A model generated the notes under the pieces. The model saw nothing but the letters and a program-made list of their open reading frames with translations. It searched no databases and had not been told where the DNA came from. A DNA stretch of 64,000 bases from CAMFLJ01 sp965279255 (GTDB lineage: Bacteria > Actinomycetota > Acidimicrobiia > Acidimicrobiales > Acidimicrobilacustridaceae). The stretch lies in NCBI GenBank assembly GCA_965279255.1, contig OZ257146.1:992001-1056000 (forward strand), in the 5' to 3' direction. Both the position numbers and the translations under genes were made by a program. This document shows, one piece after another, positions 54,867-63,992 of the stretch (the stretch's first letter is position 1; the number at the start of each line of letters is the position of its first letter).

Positions 54867-55910
54867 GTGATCGACGTCGGCATCATCGGTGCATCCGGGT
54901 ACACGGGGGCGGAGCTGCTGCGGCTCTGCGCGTCCCATCCCGAGTTGCGGGTCGTGTTCGCCACCGGCGACAGCCAGGCGGGCACCGCCCTCGCCGAGCT
55001 GTACCCGAGCCTGGCCGCGGCCTATCCCGGCCTGGTGTTCGACAGCTACGACCCCGCCCTGCTCGACGGGGTCGACCTCGTGTTCTGCGGTCTGCCCCAC
55101 GGCGCCTCCCAGGCCCTCATGCCGGTGCTGCGCGAGAAGGTGCGGTGGGTCGTCGACCTGGCCGCCGACTTCCGCCTGCAGGACGCCGACCTGTACCCGA
55201 CCTGGTACGGCGAGCCCCACGCCGCCCCCGAGCTGCTGCCCGGGTTCGCCTACGGCCTGCCCGAGCTCCACCGAGCCGAGATCGTCGGCGCCTCGGCCGT
55301 GGCCACCCCCGGCTGCTACCCGACCGCCGCCGCCCTCGCCATGGCCCCGTTGGTGCAGCACGGCCTGGTCGAGACCCGCGGCATCGTGGTCAACGCCGTC
55401 TCCGGCGTGTCCGGGGCCGGCCGGCCCCCCAAGCCCAACACCACCTTCTGCACCGTCGACGAGGACTTCACCGCCTACGGCCTGCTCGCCCACCGGCACA
55501 CCCCTGAGATGGAGCAGACCATGGCCCGCCTCTCCGGTGCCGCGCCCGACGACGTGAGCGTGCTGTTCACGCCCCACCTGGCCCCGATGAACCGGGGGAT
55601 GCTCGCCACCTGCTACCTGCGGCCGGTGGCCGGCTCCACCACCGCCGAGCTGCTCGACCTCTACCGGCAGTCGTACGCGGGGGAGACCTTCGTCGTCGTC
55701 ACCGAGGGCTCGCCGTCCACCAAGGCCTGCCTCGGCTCCAACACGGCCCACGTCACCGTCCGGGCCGACGCCCGCACCGGCTGGATCGTGGCCATCGCCG
55801 CCATCGACAACCTCACCAAGGGCGCCTCCGGCCAGGCCGTGCAGTGCGCCAACATCCTCGCCGGCCTGCCCGAGCAGACCGGCCTCTCCACCACAGGGGT
55901 CTACCCATGA
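54867..55910 (+). CDS. argC: N-acetyl-gamma-glutamyl-phosphate reductase
   Basis: 347 residues. It reduces N-acetylglutamyl phosphate with NADPH. The Rossmann start IGASGYTGAELLRLCASHPE, the catalytic Cys in ATPGCYPTAA, and VSGVSGAGRPP with HRHTPEMEQ are all present. It starts at GTG 54867 directly at the predicted transcription start and is the first gene of argCJBDFRGH. Confidence 0.97.
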   Translation: MIDVGIIGASGYTGAELLRLCASHPELRVVFATGDSQAGTALAELYPSLAAAYPGLVFDSYDPALLDGVDLVFCGLPHGASQALMPVLREKVRWVVDLAADFRLQDADLYPTWYGEPHAAPELLPGFAYGLPELHRAEIVGASAVATPGCYPTAAALAMAPLVQHGLVETRGIVVNAVSGVSGAGRPPKPNTTFCTVDEDFTAYGLLAHRHTPEMEQTMARLSGAAPDDVSVLFTPHLAPMNRGMLATCYLRPVAGSTTAELLDLYRQSYAGETFVVVTEGSPSTKACLGSNTAHVTVRADARTGWIVAIAAIDNLTKGASGQAVQCANILAGLPEQTGLSTTGVYP

Positions 55911-56004
55911 GCCATGGCGAGCGAAGCGAGCCGATCAGCGCAGCAGTCAACGGTCATCGGGGCGCCGTTCGGGAGGTCCCGACCGCAGGCGAAGGCCAGC
56001 CCCG

Positions 56005-57168
56005 ATGAGCGTCACCGCCGTCCCGGGCTTCGTCGCCGCCGGCATCGCCGCCGGCATCAAGGAGTCGGGTGCCCCCGACCTCTCCCTGGTCGCCACCGCC
56101 GACGGCCGTCCGGTCACGGCGGCGGGTGTGTTCACCCGCAACCTGATGACCGCGGCTCCCGTGCAGGTCAGCAAGGAGCACCTCCGGGCCGGCGCCGGCG
56201 AGGTCGTCGCCGTCGTGCTCAACAGCGGCAACGCCAACGCCGCCACCGGTGAGGCCGGCATGCGCGACGCCGTCGAGATGTGCGCCACCGTCGCCGCCGA
56301 GCTCGGCGTCGACCGTCACCAGGTGCTCGTCTGCTCCACCGGCCTCATCGGCATCCCCATGCCGATCGACACCATCAGCGGCGCCATCCCCGCTCTCGTC
56401 GCCGCCCGCTCGGCCGACGGGGGAGACGCCGCCGCCACCGCCATCATGACCACCGACACCCACGCCAAGCAGGTCGTGGTGCAGGGCGACGGCTTCACCG
56501 TCGGCGGCATGGCCAAGGGCGCGGCGATGCTCTCGCCGAACATGGCCACGATGCTGGCCGTGCTCACCACCGACGCCCAGGCCACGCCCGAGCAGCTCAA
56601 GGCGGCGCTCACCCACGGCGTGGCCGACTCCTTCAACGCCCTCGACGTCGACGGCTGCACCTCCACCAACGACACCGTGCTGCTGCTCGCCAGCGGCCTC
56701 GCCGGCCCGGTGCCGCAGGCCGCGCTCGACCACGCCGTGGCCGAGGCCTGTGCCGACCTCGCCGGGCAGATGGCAGGCGACGCCGAGGGCGCCACCAAGG
56801 TCGTCCGCTTCAAGGTCATCGGTGCCCACTCCGACGAGGAGGCGCTCATCGGTGCCCGCGCCGTGTCCCGGAGCCAGCTGGTCAAGTGCTCGTGGTACGG
56901 CAGGGACCCGTACTGGGGGCGCATCGCCAGCGACCTGGGCTCGTGTGGCATCCACTTCGACCCCGCGCTGTTCCGTGTGTCCTACGGCGGCGTCGAGGTC
57001 TGCCGCGGCGCGGTCGACGTCGCCCACGACGCCGAGGCCGTGGCGGCCCACATGGAGGGTCGTCACCTCGACATCGTCGCCGACCTCGGGCTCGGTGCCG
57101 GCCGGGGCCAGATCCTCACCAACGACCTCACCCACGCCTACATCGACGAGAACATGGGCACGTCATGA
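56005..57168 (+). CDS. argJ: Ornithine acetyltransferase ArgJ (probably bifunctional)
   Basis: 387 residues. It recycles acetyl groups from N-acetylornithine to glutamate. The self-cleavage site is visible in MAKGAAMLSPNMATML, with the nucleophilic Thr after NMA. The AAGVFTRNLMTAAPV, NSGNANAATG and STGLIGIPMP blocks are intact. Bifunctional activity (also acetyl-CoA dependent) is likely because no argA is seen. A 94-base gap separates it from argC; argB overlaps as ATGA. Confidence 0.95.
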   Translation: MSVTAVPGFVAAGIAAGIKESGAPDLSLVATADGRPVTAAGVFTRNLMTAAPVQVSKEHLRAGAGEVVAVVLNSGNANAATGEAGMRDAVEMCATVAAELGVDRHQVLVCSTGLIGIPMPIDTISGAIPALVAARSADGGDAAATAIMTTDTHAKQVVVQGDGFTVGGMAKGAAMLSPNMATMLAVLTTDAQATPEQLKAALTHGVADSFNALDVDGCTSTNDTVLLLASGLAGPVPQAALDHAVAEACADLAGQMAGDAEGATKVVRFKVIGAHSDEEALIGARAVSRSQLVKCSWYGRDPYWGRIASDLGSCGIHFDPALFRVSYGGVEVCRGAVDVAHDAEAVAAHMEGRHLDIVADLGLGAGRGQILTNDLTHAYIDENMGTS

Positions 57169-58085
57169 ACGGTGCAGAGACCCCCAAGCCGGGTGCGTCG
57201 GCGCCGATGGCCCCGGCCGCCGCCGACGTGAACACCACCGAGGTGCTCATCGAGGCGCTGCCGTACATCCGGCAGTTCTTCGGCACCACCGTGGTCGTGA
57301 AGTACGGCGGCAACGCCATGACCGACCCGGCTCTGGCCGAGAGCTTCGCCGCCGACATCGTGCTGCTGCACTCGGTCGGCATCCGCGTCGTCGTGGTGCA
57401 CGGAGGTGGGCCCCAGATCGGCGACCTCATGAAGCGGCTCGGCAAGGAGTCCGAGTTCCGCGACGGCCTGCGCGTCACCGACGCCGAGACCCTCGACATC
57501 GCCCGCATGGTGCTGGTCGGGAAGGTCAACCGAGACATCGTCGCCGCCATCAACACCCACGGCCCGCTCGCCGTGGGCCTCTCGGGCGAGGACGCCGGGC
57601 TGATCGAGGCCGGCCTGCGCCACCCCGAGCTGGGCTTCGTCGGCGACGTCAAGAACGTGAACCCGGCGATCGTGCAGTCGCTGCTCGCCCAGGACCTCAT
57701 CCCCGTGGTGTCCACCATCGGCGCCGACCTCGAGGGCCAGGCCTACAACATCAACGCCGACGCCGTGGCCGGCGCCCTGGCCGGTGCGCTCGAGGCCGAG
57801 AAGGTGATCTACCTCACCGACATCGCCGGCCTGCTCCGCGACGTCGCCGACCCCACCAGCCTCATCACCGCCACCGACACCGCGGAGATCGCCGAGCTCA
57901 TCGAGACCGGCGTGCTCTCCGGCGGCATGATCCCCAAGATCGAGGCCTGCCTCGAGGCGCTCACCGCCGGCGTCCCGTCGGCCCACCTGCTCGACGGCCG
58001 CGTCCCGCACGTCGTGCTGCTCGAGCTGTTCACCCGCGCCGGCGTCGGCACCATGATAACCACGTCCTCCGAGGAGCTCTCGTGA
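57165..58085 (+). CDS. argB: Acetylglutamate kinase
   Basis: 306 residues. It phosphorylates N-acetylglutamate and is usually the arginine-inhibited step. The N-terminal extension holds the helix LIEALPYIRQFFGTTVVVKYGGNAM, typical of the arginine-sensitive hexameric form. VVVHGGGPQIG, VNRDIV and the VYLTD-like VIYLTDIAGLL blocks are present. ATG 57165 lies in the argJ stop. Confidence 0.96.
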   Translation: MNGAETPKPGASAPMAPAAADVNTTEVLIEALPYIRQFFGTTVVVKYGGNAMTDPALAESFAADIVLLHSVGIRVVVVHGGGPQIGDLMKRLGKESEFRDGLRVTDAETLDIARMVLVGKVNRDIVAAINTHGPLAVGLSGEDAGLIEAGLRHPELGFVGDVKNVNPAIVQSLLAQDLIPVVSTIGADLEGQAYNINADAVAGALAGALEAEKVIYLTDIAGLLRDVADPTSLITATDTAEIAELIETGVLSGGMIPKIEACLEALTAGVPSAHLLDGRVPHVVLLELFTRAGVGTMITTSSEELS

Positions 58086-59305
58086 CCGAGGTCCACCCCC
58101 ACCCACACGCCGAGGCGATGGGCGCACCCCCCGGGCTCGACCACTGTCCCTTCATGCCCACCTACGGCGCACCCACGGTGCAGTTCGTCCGGGGCCAGGG
58201 CAGCCGCCTGTGGGACCGTGACGGCAAGGAGTACCTCGACTTCCTCGCCGGCATCGCCGTGTGCGGCCTGGGCCACTCCCACCCCGAGGTCGCCGACGCC
58301 GTGGCCGAGCAGGCCCGCACCCTGGTGCACGTCTCCAACCTGTTCGGCACCGTGCCGGGCGAGGAGGTCGCCATCACCCTCGACCGCCTCCTCGGCGGCG
58401 GCGGGCAGGTGTTCTTCTCCAACTCCGGTGCCGAGGCCAACGAGTGCGCCATCAAGCTGGCCCGGAAGTGGGGCGGCCACGGGAGGTACCAGGTCGTCAG
58501 TGCCTTCGGCTCGTTCCACGGCCGCACGCTGGCCGCTCTGCACGCCACCGGCCAGCCCCAGAAGTGGGAGGCCTTCCAGCCCCTGCCCGAGGGCTTCCGC
58601 CACGTGCCCTGGAACGACCTCGAGTCCCTGGAGGCCGCCATCGACCCGTCGGTGGCCGCCGTGCTGCTCGAGCCCGTGCAGGGCGAGGGCGGCGTGAACC
58701 CGGCCACCGCCGAGTACTTCGAGGGCGTCCGGCGCCTGTGCGACGAGCGGGGCCTGCTGTTCATGGTCGACGAGGTCCAGACCGGCCTCGGGCGCACCGG
58801 CGAGTGGTTCGGCTTCCAGCACTTCGGCGTCGAGCCCGACGTGGTCACCATGGCCAAGGCCCTCGGCAACGGCATGCCCATCGGGGCGTGCTGGGCCCGC
58901 CGCGACGTCGCCGCCGCCTTCGAGCCGGGCGACCACGCCACCACCTACGGCGGCCAGCCCCTGGCCGCGGCGGCCGCTCGGGCCACCCTCGCCGTGATGG
59001 AGCGTGACAACGCGCCCCAGCTCGCCGAGCGCGCCGGCTCGCGGCTGCGCCACCAGCTCGAGGTCGTGCCCGGCGTGGTCGAGGTGCGGGGCCTCGGCCT
59101 GCTGCTCGCCGCCCAGCTGGCCGAGGGCATCGACGCCCGCCACGTCGCCGCCGACGCCCTCGACGCCGGCCTGGTGCTCAACGCCGTGTCGCCCACGTCA
59201 CTGCGCCTGGCCCCGCCGCTGAACGTCTCCGACGCCGAGATCGACGAGGCCGTCGCCCTGCTCACCACCCTGATCGGGGCCCGCCTGGCGGAGGTCGTCG
59301 CGTGA
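58082..59305 (+). CDS. argD: Acetylornithine aminotransferase
   Basis: 407 residues. PLP enzyme making N-acetylornithine. The fold type I landmarks are SNSGAEANECAIKLAR, SFHGRTLAAL, LLEPVQGEGGV, VDEVQTGLGRTG and the PLP lysine in MAKALGNGMPIGA. It starts at GTG 58082 overlapping argB by 4 bases, with a histidine-rich N-terminus (VHPHPHAEAM). Confidence 0.95.
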   Translation: MTEVHPHPHAEAMGAPPGLDHCPFMPTYGAPTVQFVRGQGSRLWDRDGKEYLDFLAGIAVCGLGHSHPEVADAVAEQARTLVHVSNLFGTVPGEEVAITLDRLLGGGGQVFFSNSGAEANECAIKLARKWGGHGRYQVVSAFGSFHGRTLAALHATGQPQKWEAFQPLPEGFRHVPWNDLESLEAAIDPSVAAVLLEPVQGEGGVNPATAEYFEGVRRLCDERGLLFMVDEVQTGLGRTGEWFGFQHFGVEPDVVTMAKALGNGMPIGACWARRDVAAAFEPGDHATTYGGQPLAAAAARATLAVMERDNAPQLAERAGSRLRHQLEVVPGVVEVRGLGLLLAAQLAEGIDARHVAADALDAGLVLNAVSPTSLRLAPPLNVSDAEIDEAVALLTTLIGARLAEVVA

Positions 59306-60201
59306 GGCACCTGCTCGACATCGACGACCTCACCCCCGACGAGCTGCGCACCGTCCTGGCCTACGGCGCCGCGCCGACCGTGCCCCGCGCCCTCGAGGGC
59401 CAGGGCATGGCCCTGTTGTTCGAGAAGCCGTCGCTGCGCACCCGCAACTCCATGGAGATGGCGGTCGTGCAGCTCGGCGGCCACCCGCTCACCATCCGGC
59501 CCGATGAGGTCGGCCTCGACATCCGCGAGACCGTCGAGGACGTCACCCGCACGCTCTGCTGCTACCACGCGGCCATCGGCGCCCGGGTCTTCGAGCACGC
59601 CAAGCTCGAGCGCATGGTCGCCGCATCCAGCGTCCCGGTCGTGAACATGCTCTCCGACGACGCCCACCCCCTCCAGGCGCTCGCCGACATGCTCACCCTC
59701 GCCGACGAGCTCGGTGGCCTCGACGCCCTGGCCGGCCGCACGATCGCCTACGTCGGCGACGGCAACAACGTGGCCCGCAGCCTCGCCCTGGCCGCGGGCA
59801 TGGTTGGCATGAACGTCCGCATCGCAACCCCGGCCGGCTACGAGATGTCGACCTCCGACATGGCCCGCATCCGCGCCGCCGGGGTCGAGCCCGCCTACAC
59901 CCACGACCCCACCGAGGCCGTGGAGGGCGTCGACGCCGTCTACACCGACGTGTGGGCCTCCATGGGCCAGGAGGCCGAGGCCGGTCACCGCCGGGAGGCG
60001 TTCGCCGGCTTCACCGTCGACGAGGCCCTCATGGTCGGCACCGCCGACGGTGCCGTCTTCCTGCACTGCCTGCCGGCCCATCGGGGCGAGGAGGTCTCGA
60101 GCGAGGTGCTCGAAGGGCCCCACAGCCGCGTCTGGCCGTTGGCCACCAACCGCATGCACGCCGCCCGCGGCGCGCTCGCCTGGCTGCTGGAGCACCGATG
60201 A
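59302..60201 (+). CDS. argF: Ornithine carbamoyltransferase
   Basis: 299 residues. It makes citrulline from ornithine and carbamoyl phosphate. The carbamoyl-phosphate loop reads FEKPSLRTRNSME rather than STRTR, and the HPxQ motif is HPLQALADML rather than HPTQ. The ornithine-side motif FLHCLPAHRGEEV is standard. Transcarbamylase identity is clear; its place between argD and argR and the HCLP motif support ornithine as substrate. It overlaps argD as GTGA. Confidence 0.93.
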   Translation: MRHLLDIDDLTPDELRTVLAYGAAPTVPRALEGQGMALLFEKPSLRTRNSMEMAVVQLGGHPLTIRPDEVGLDIRETVEDVTRTLCCYHAAIGARVFEHAKLERMVAASSVPVVNMLSDDAHPLQALADMLTLADELGGLDALAGRTIAYVGDGNNVARSLALAAGMVGMNVRIATPAGYEMSTSDMARIRAAGVEPAYTHDPTEAVEGVDAVYTDVWASMGQEAEAGHRREAFAGFTVDEALMVGTADGAVFLHCLPAHRGEEVSSEVLEGPHSRVWPLATNRMHAARGALAWLLEHR

Positions 60202-60692
60202 CCACCGACAAGGCCAAGGAGCCGGCGAAGCTCGGCAAGACCCAGCGCCAGTACCTCGTGGGGAAGCTCATCGAGGCCCAGGCGGTGCCCAACCAGGCCG
60301 CCCTCGTCGACCTGCTGGCCGCCGAGGGCGTCGCCGCCACCCAGGCCACGGTGTCGCGCGACCTCGAGGAGCTCGGCGCCATCAAGGTGCGCATGCCCGG
60401 GGGCGAGACCGCCTACGCCATCCCCGCCCTGCCCAAGGAGCAGCTCGCCCCCGAGGACCACCTGCGCCGCGTCTTCGGCGACTGGGTGGTCGAGGTGGCA
60501 CACTCCGACAACCTCGTCGTGGTCCGCACCCCCCCCGGGTCGGCCCACGTCGTCGCCTCGGCCCTCGACCGCTCCGGCATGCCCGGCGCGCTCGGCACCG
60601 TCGCCGGCGACGACACGATCCTCGTGGTCGTGGCATCCGACCTCGGAGGCGCCGCCATGGCCCAGCGCCTCAGTGACCTGGCCGGTCTCTGA
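60198..60692 (+). CDS. argR: Arginine repressor
   Basis: 164 residues. The N-terminal winged helix is evident (NQAALVDLLAAEGVAATQATVSRDLEELGAIKVR as blocks, with the SRDLEELG recognition helix). The C-terminal domain carries the arginine-binding, trimerising GTVAGDDTILVV. It very likely binds the ARG-box-like site upstream of argC, so it represses its own operon. ATG 60198 overlaps the argF stop. Confidence 0.95.
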   Translation: MTTDKAKEPAKLGKTQRQYLVGKLIEAQAVPNQAALVDLLAAEGVAATQATVSRDLEELGAIKVRMPGGETAYAIPALPKEQLAPEDHLRRVFGDWVVEVAHSDNLVVVRTPPGSAHVVASALDRSGMPGALGTVAGDDTILVVVASDLGGAAMAQRLSDLAGL

Positions 60693-60741
60693 CCGACCCG
60701 CAGACACCCCCCCCGAACCCCGACCGAAGGAACGAACGAAG

Positions 60742-61971
60742 ATGGCGAAGCGAGTGGTCCTGGCCTACAGCGGTGGCCTCGACACGTCCGTGGCCGTGCG
60801 CTGGATGATCGAGAACTACGGCGTCGAGGTCATCACCGTGGCCTGCAACCTCGGTCAGGAGGGCGACTGGGAGGGTCTGCAGGCCAAGGCCTTCGCGGCC
60901 GGCGCCGTCGAGGCCATCGTGGTCGACTGCCGTGAGGAGTTCGCCCGCGACTTCCTCGCCCCGTCGCTCAAGGCCAACGCCCTCTACGAGGGCAGGTACC
61001 CGCTCGTCTCCGCGCTGTCGCGCCCGGTGATCGTGCGCCACCTCGTGGCCGCCGCCCGCTACCACGGCGCCGACGCCGTGGCCCACGGCTGCACCGGCAA
61101 GGGCAACGACCAGGTCCGCTTCGAGCTGGCCACCCGGGCGCTCGCCCCCGACCTCGAGATCCTGGCCCCGGTGCGCAACTGGGGCATGACCCGCGAGATG
61201 TCGATCGAGTACGCCGAGGCCCACGACATCCCGGTGCTCGCCACCAAGGAGAAGCTGTACTCCATCGACGACAACCTCTGGGGCCGCGCCATCGAGTGCG
61301 GTGAGATGGAGGACCCGTGGTCCCGCCCGCCCGAAGGCGTGTGGAGCATGACCACGGTGAAGGCCTCCGAGGCCCGCGAGGTCGTGGTCGGCTTCGAGCA
61401 GGGCGTGCCGGTCTCGATCGACGGCCGCCTCCTGCCTCTGCACGAGCTCGTCGTCGAGATGAACGACATCGTCGGCGGGTACGGCTGGGGCCGCCTCGAC
61501 ATGGTCGAGAACCGGCGCGTCGGCATCAAGAGCCGCGAGACCTACGAGGCGCCCGGTGCCCTCGCCCTCATCGAGGCCCACAAGGACCTCGAGACCATCA
61601 CCCTCGAGCGCGACACGATGCACGAGAAGCAGCGCCTCGAAGGCCGCTTCGCCGACCTCGTGTACGACGGCATGTGGTACTCGCCGCTCAAGGAGGCTCT
61701 GGACGCGTTCGTCGACTCCACCCAGCGCTTCGTCACCGGCGAGGTCCGCCTGCGCCTTGAGCCGGGTCGCTGCTACGTGGTCGGCCGCCGCAGCCCCCAC
61801 AGCCTCTACGACTACGGCCTGGCGACCTACGACTCGGCCGACACCTTCAACCACGCCGACTCCGAGGGCTTCGTGAAGCTCTGGGGCCTCGGCATCGAGA
61901 CGTGGGCCGCCAAGCAGTCGGCCTCCATGCCCGGCACGCCGCCCGCGGTGTCCGGCGCCACCAACGACTGA
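60742..61971 (+). CDS. argG: Argininosuccinate synthase
   Basis: 409 residues. It joins citrulline and aspartate with ATP. The PP-loop VVLAYSGGLDTSVAV and the citrulline/aspartate blocks GCTGKGNDQVRFE and SIDDNLWGRAIE are intact. AAGGAACG lies upstream of ATG 60742, where the conserved protein begins; an in-frame ATG at 60673 would add 23 unconserved residues and overlap argR. No ARG box is seen in the 49-base gap. Confidence 0.97.
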   Translation: MAKRVVLAYSGGLDTSVAVRWMIENYGVEVITVACNLGQEGDWEGLQAKAFAAGAVEAIVVDCREEFARDFLAPSLKANALYEGRYPLVSALSRPVIVRHLVAAARYHGADAVAHGCTGKGNDQVRFELATRALAPDLEILAPVRNWGMTREMSIEYAEAHDIPVLATKEKLYSIDDNLWGRAIECGEMEDPWSRPPEGVWSMTTVKASEAREVVVGFEQGVPVSIDGRLLPLHELVVEMNDIVGGYGWGRLDMVENRRVGIKSRETYEAPGALALIEAHKDLETITLERDTMHEKQRLEGRFADLVYDGMWYSPLKEALDAFVDSTQRFVTGEVRLRLEPGRCYVVGRRSPHSLYDYGLATYDSADTFNHADSEGFVKLWGLGIETWAAKQSASMPGTPPAVSGATND

Positions 61972-61980
61972 GGCTGGTCC

Positions 61981-63363
61981 ATGAGCACGTTGTGGCACGG
62001 CCGCTTCGAAGGCGGCCCCGCCGAGGAGCTGATGGCCTTCACCGTCAGCCTTCCGTTCGACGCCCGCCTGGCGGGTGACGACATCGCCGGGTCGCGGGCC
62101 CACGTCCGCGGCCTCGCACGCGGCGGCATCCTCACCGACGCCGAGCGCGACGACGTGCTCGCCGCCCTCGACGCCGTCGAGGCCGAGCTGGCGGGGGGCA
62201 CCCTGGTGTTCCTGCCCTCCGACGAGGACATCCACACCGCGGTCGAGCGGCGCGTCACCGAGCTGGCGGGCCCCGCCGGCGGCAAGCTCCACACCGGCCG
62301 GAGCCGCAACGACCAGGTCGCCACCGACCTCCGCCTGTTCGCCAAGCGCGAGCTGGCCGTGGTCGCCGAGCGGGTGCTCGGCCTCCAGCAGGTGCTCCAC
62401 GACCGGGCCGTCGAGGCCGGCGACGCCTATCTCCCCGGCTACACCCACCTCCAGCGGGCCCAGCCCGTGCTGCTGGCCCATCACCTGCTGGCCCACGCCT
62501 GGGCGCTCTCGCGCGACCTCGACCGGCTGGGCGACACCATCCGCCGCCTCGACGTCTCGCCGTTGGGTGCCGGCGCCCTGGCCGGCTCGTCACTCCCGCT
62601 CGATCCGGCCGGCACCGCCGCCGACCTGGGGTTCGCCGGCGTGTTCCCCAACTCGCTCGACGCCGTCAGCGACCGCGACTTCGTGGCCGAGGGGCTGTTC
62701 GACCTCGCTCTGCTGGGCGTGCACCTGTCGCGCCTGGCCGAGGAGATCATCCTGTGGTCGACCGACGAGTTCGGGTTCCTCGGCCTCGCCGACGCCTACT
62801 CCACGGGCTCGTCGATGCTGCCGCAGAAGAAGAACCCCGACATCGCCGAGCTCACCCGGGGCAAGACCGGGCGCCTCATCGGCAACCTCACCGGCCTGCT
62901 GGCCACGCTCAAGGCCCTGCCGCTCGCCTACAACCGTGACCTCCAGGAGGACAAGGAGCCGTTCTTCGACTCCCTCGACACCGTGGTCCTCGCCCTGTCG
63001 GCGATGACGGGCCTACTGGCCTCGTCGACCTTCCGCCTCGAGGCCATGGCCGAGGCCGCCGACGCTCCGACCTCGGCGGCCACCGACCTGGCCGAGCACC
63101 TGGTGGCCGGGGGCATGCCGTTCCGTGAGGCCCACGCCGTGGTGGGCGCGCTCGTGCGCCAGAGCCTCGACGAGGGCATCGCCCTGCGCGTCCTGGTCGA
63201 GGCCTCGCCCGAGCTCGGTCCCGACGCCCTGTTCCTGCTCGACCGAGGCACCGCGGTGCGACGCCGCACCACCCCGGGTGGTGCCGGCCCCGACCCGGTG
63301 GCCGCCCAGCTGCGGGCGTTCGCCGACCGCCTGGCCGCCGACCGGGCCCGCTGGGACGGGTGA
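61981..63363 (+). CDS. argH: Argininosuccinate lyase
   Basis: 460 residues. It releases arginine and fumarate. WHGRFEGGPAEELMAFTVSL, the HTGRSRNDQVATDLRLF block, the TQLQ-like GYTHLQRAQPV and the fumarase-superfamily signature GSSMLPQKKNPD are present. It begins 9 bases after argG and overlaps the next gene by 4 bases. Confidence 0.97.
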   Translation: MSTLWHGRFEGGPAEELMAFTVSLPFDARLAGDDIAGSRAHVRGLARGGILTDAERDDVLAALDAVEAELAGGTLVFLPSDEDIHTAVERRVTELAGPAGGKLHTGRSRNDQVATDLRLFAKRELAVVAERVLGLQQVLHDRAVEAGDAYLPGYTHLQRAQPVLLAHHLLAHAWALSRDLDRLGDTIRRLDVSPLGAGALAGSSLPLDPAGTAADLGFAGVFPNSLDAVSDRDFVAEGLFDLALLGVHLSRLAEEIILWSTDEFGFLGLADAYSTGSSMLPQKKNPDIAELTRGKTGRLIGNLTGLLATLKALPLAYNRDLQEDKEPFFDSLDTVVLALSAMTGLLASSTFRLEAMAEAADAPTSAATDLAEHLVAGGMPFREAHAVVGALVRQSLDEGIALRVLVEASPELGPDALFLLDRGTAVRRRTTPGGAGPDPVAAQLRAFADRLAADRARWDG

Positions 63364-63992
63364 GGGGTCGGCGGCTGCGCCGGCCCTTCTACGCCCGCGA
63401 CCCGCGCACGGTCGCACCTGAGCTGCTCAACAAGGTGCTGGTGCACGACGGTCGGGCGGCCCGCATCGTCGAGGTCGAGGCCTACACCGGCGCCGACGAC
63501 CCCGGCAGCCACGCCTTCCGTGGCGAGACACCGCGCACCCGGGTGATGTTCGGACCGGCGGGGCACCTGTACGTGTACTTCACCTACGGCATGCACTGGT
63601 GCGCCAACGCGGTCTGCGGCCCCGACGGCGACGCCGGTGCCGTGCTGCTGCGGGCGGCGGCGCCCCTCGAGGGCCTCGATGCCATGCGCCTGGCCCGGGT
63701 CGCGGCCCGGCGCGAGCGCGACCTGTGCAGCGGCCCCGCCAAGCTGTGCCAGGCCTTCGGCCTCGACGGGGCCCACGACGGCGCCGACCTGGTCACCGCC
63801 GACCGGGGCGTCACCATCGTCGACGACGGCACGCCACCACCGCCCGAGCCGGGCGTGAGCACCCGCATCGGGCTCTCCGCCGGGGCCGACCGTCCCTGGC
63901 GGTGGTATGTACCCGGCGATCCCAACGTGTCCGCCCATCGTGGGGCACCGGCACGCCGCCCCCGTCCCGCTCGCCAGACCGGAGCATCCTGA
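63360..63992 (+). CDS. mpg: 3-Methyladenine DNA glycosylase (AAG/MPG type)
   Basis: 210 residues. It excises alkylated purines. The AAG family blocks RIVEVEAYTGADDPGSHAFRG with the catalytic Glu, RTRVMFGPAGHLYVYFTYGMHWCANAV (as adjacent blocks) and SGPAKLCQAFGL are clear. The C-terminal tail is basic. GTG 63360 overlaps the argH stop. It is commonly found between argH and tyrS in actinobacteria. Confidence 0.92.
   Translation: MRGRRLRRPFYARDPRTVAPELLNKVLVHDGRAARIVEVEAYTGADDPGSHAFRGETPRTRVMFGPAGHLYVYFTYGMHWCANAVCGPDGDAGAVLLRAAAPLEGLDAMRLARVAARRERDLCSGPAKLCQAFGLDGAHDGADLVTADRGVTIVDDGTPPPPEPGVSTRIGLSAGADRPWRWYVPGDPNVSAHRGAPARRPRPARQTGAS

Noticed and set aside
55914..56252. Open frame between argC and argJ
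   Set aside because: It has no family motif, overlaps the argJ start in another frame, and its product is Arg/Gln-rich as expected from frame-shifted argJ codons.
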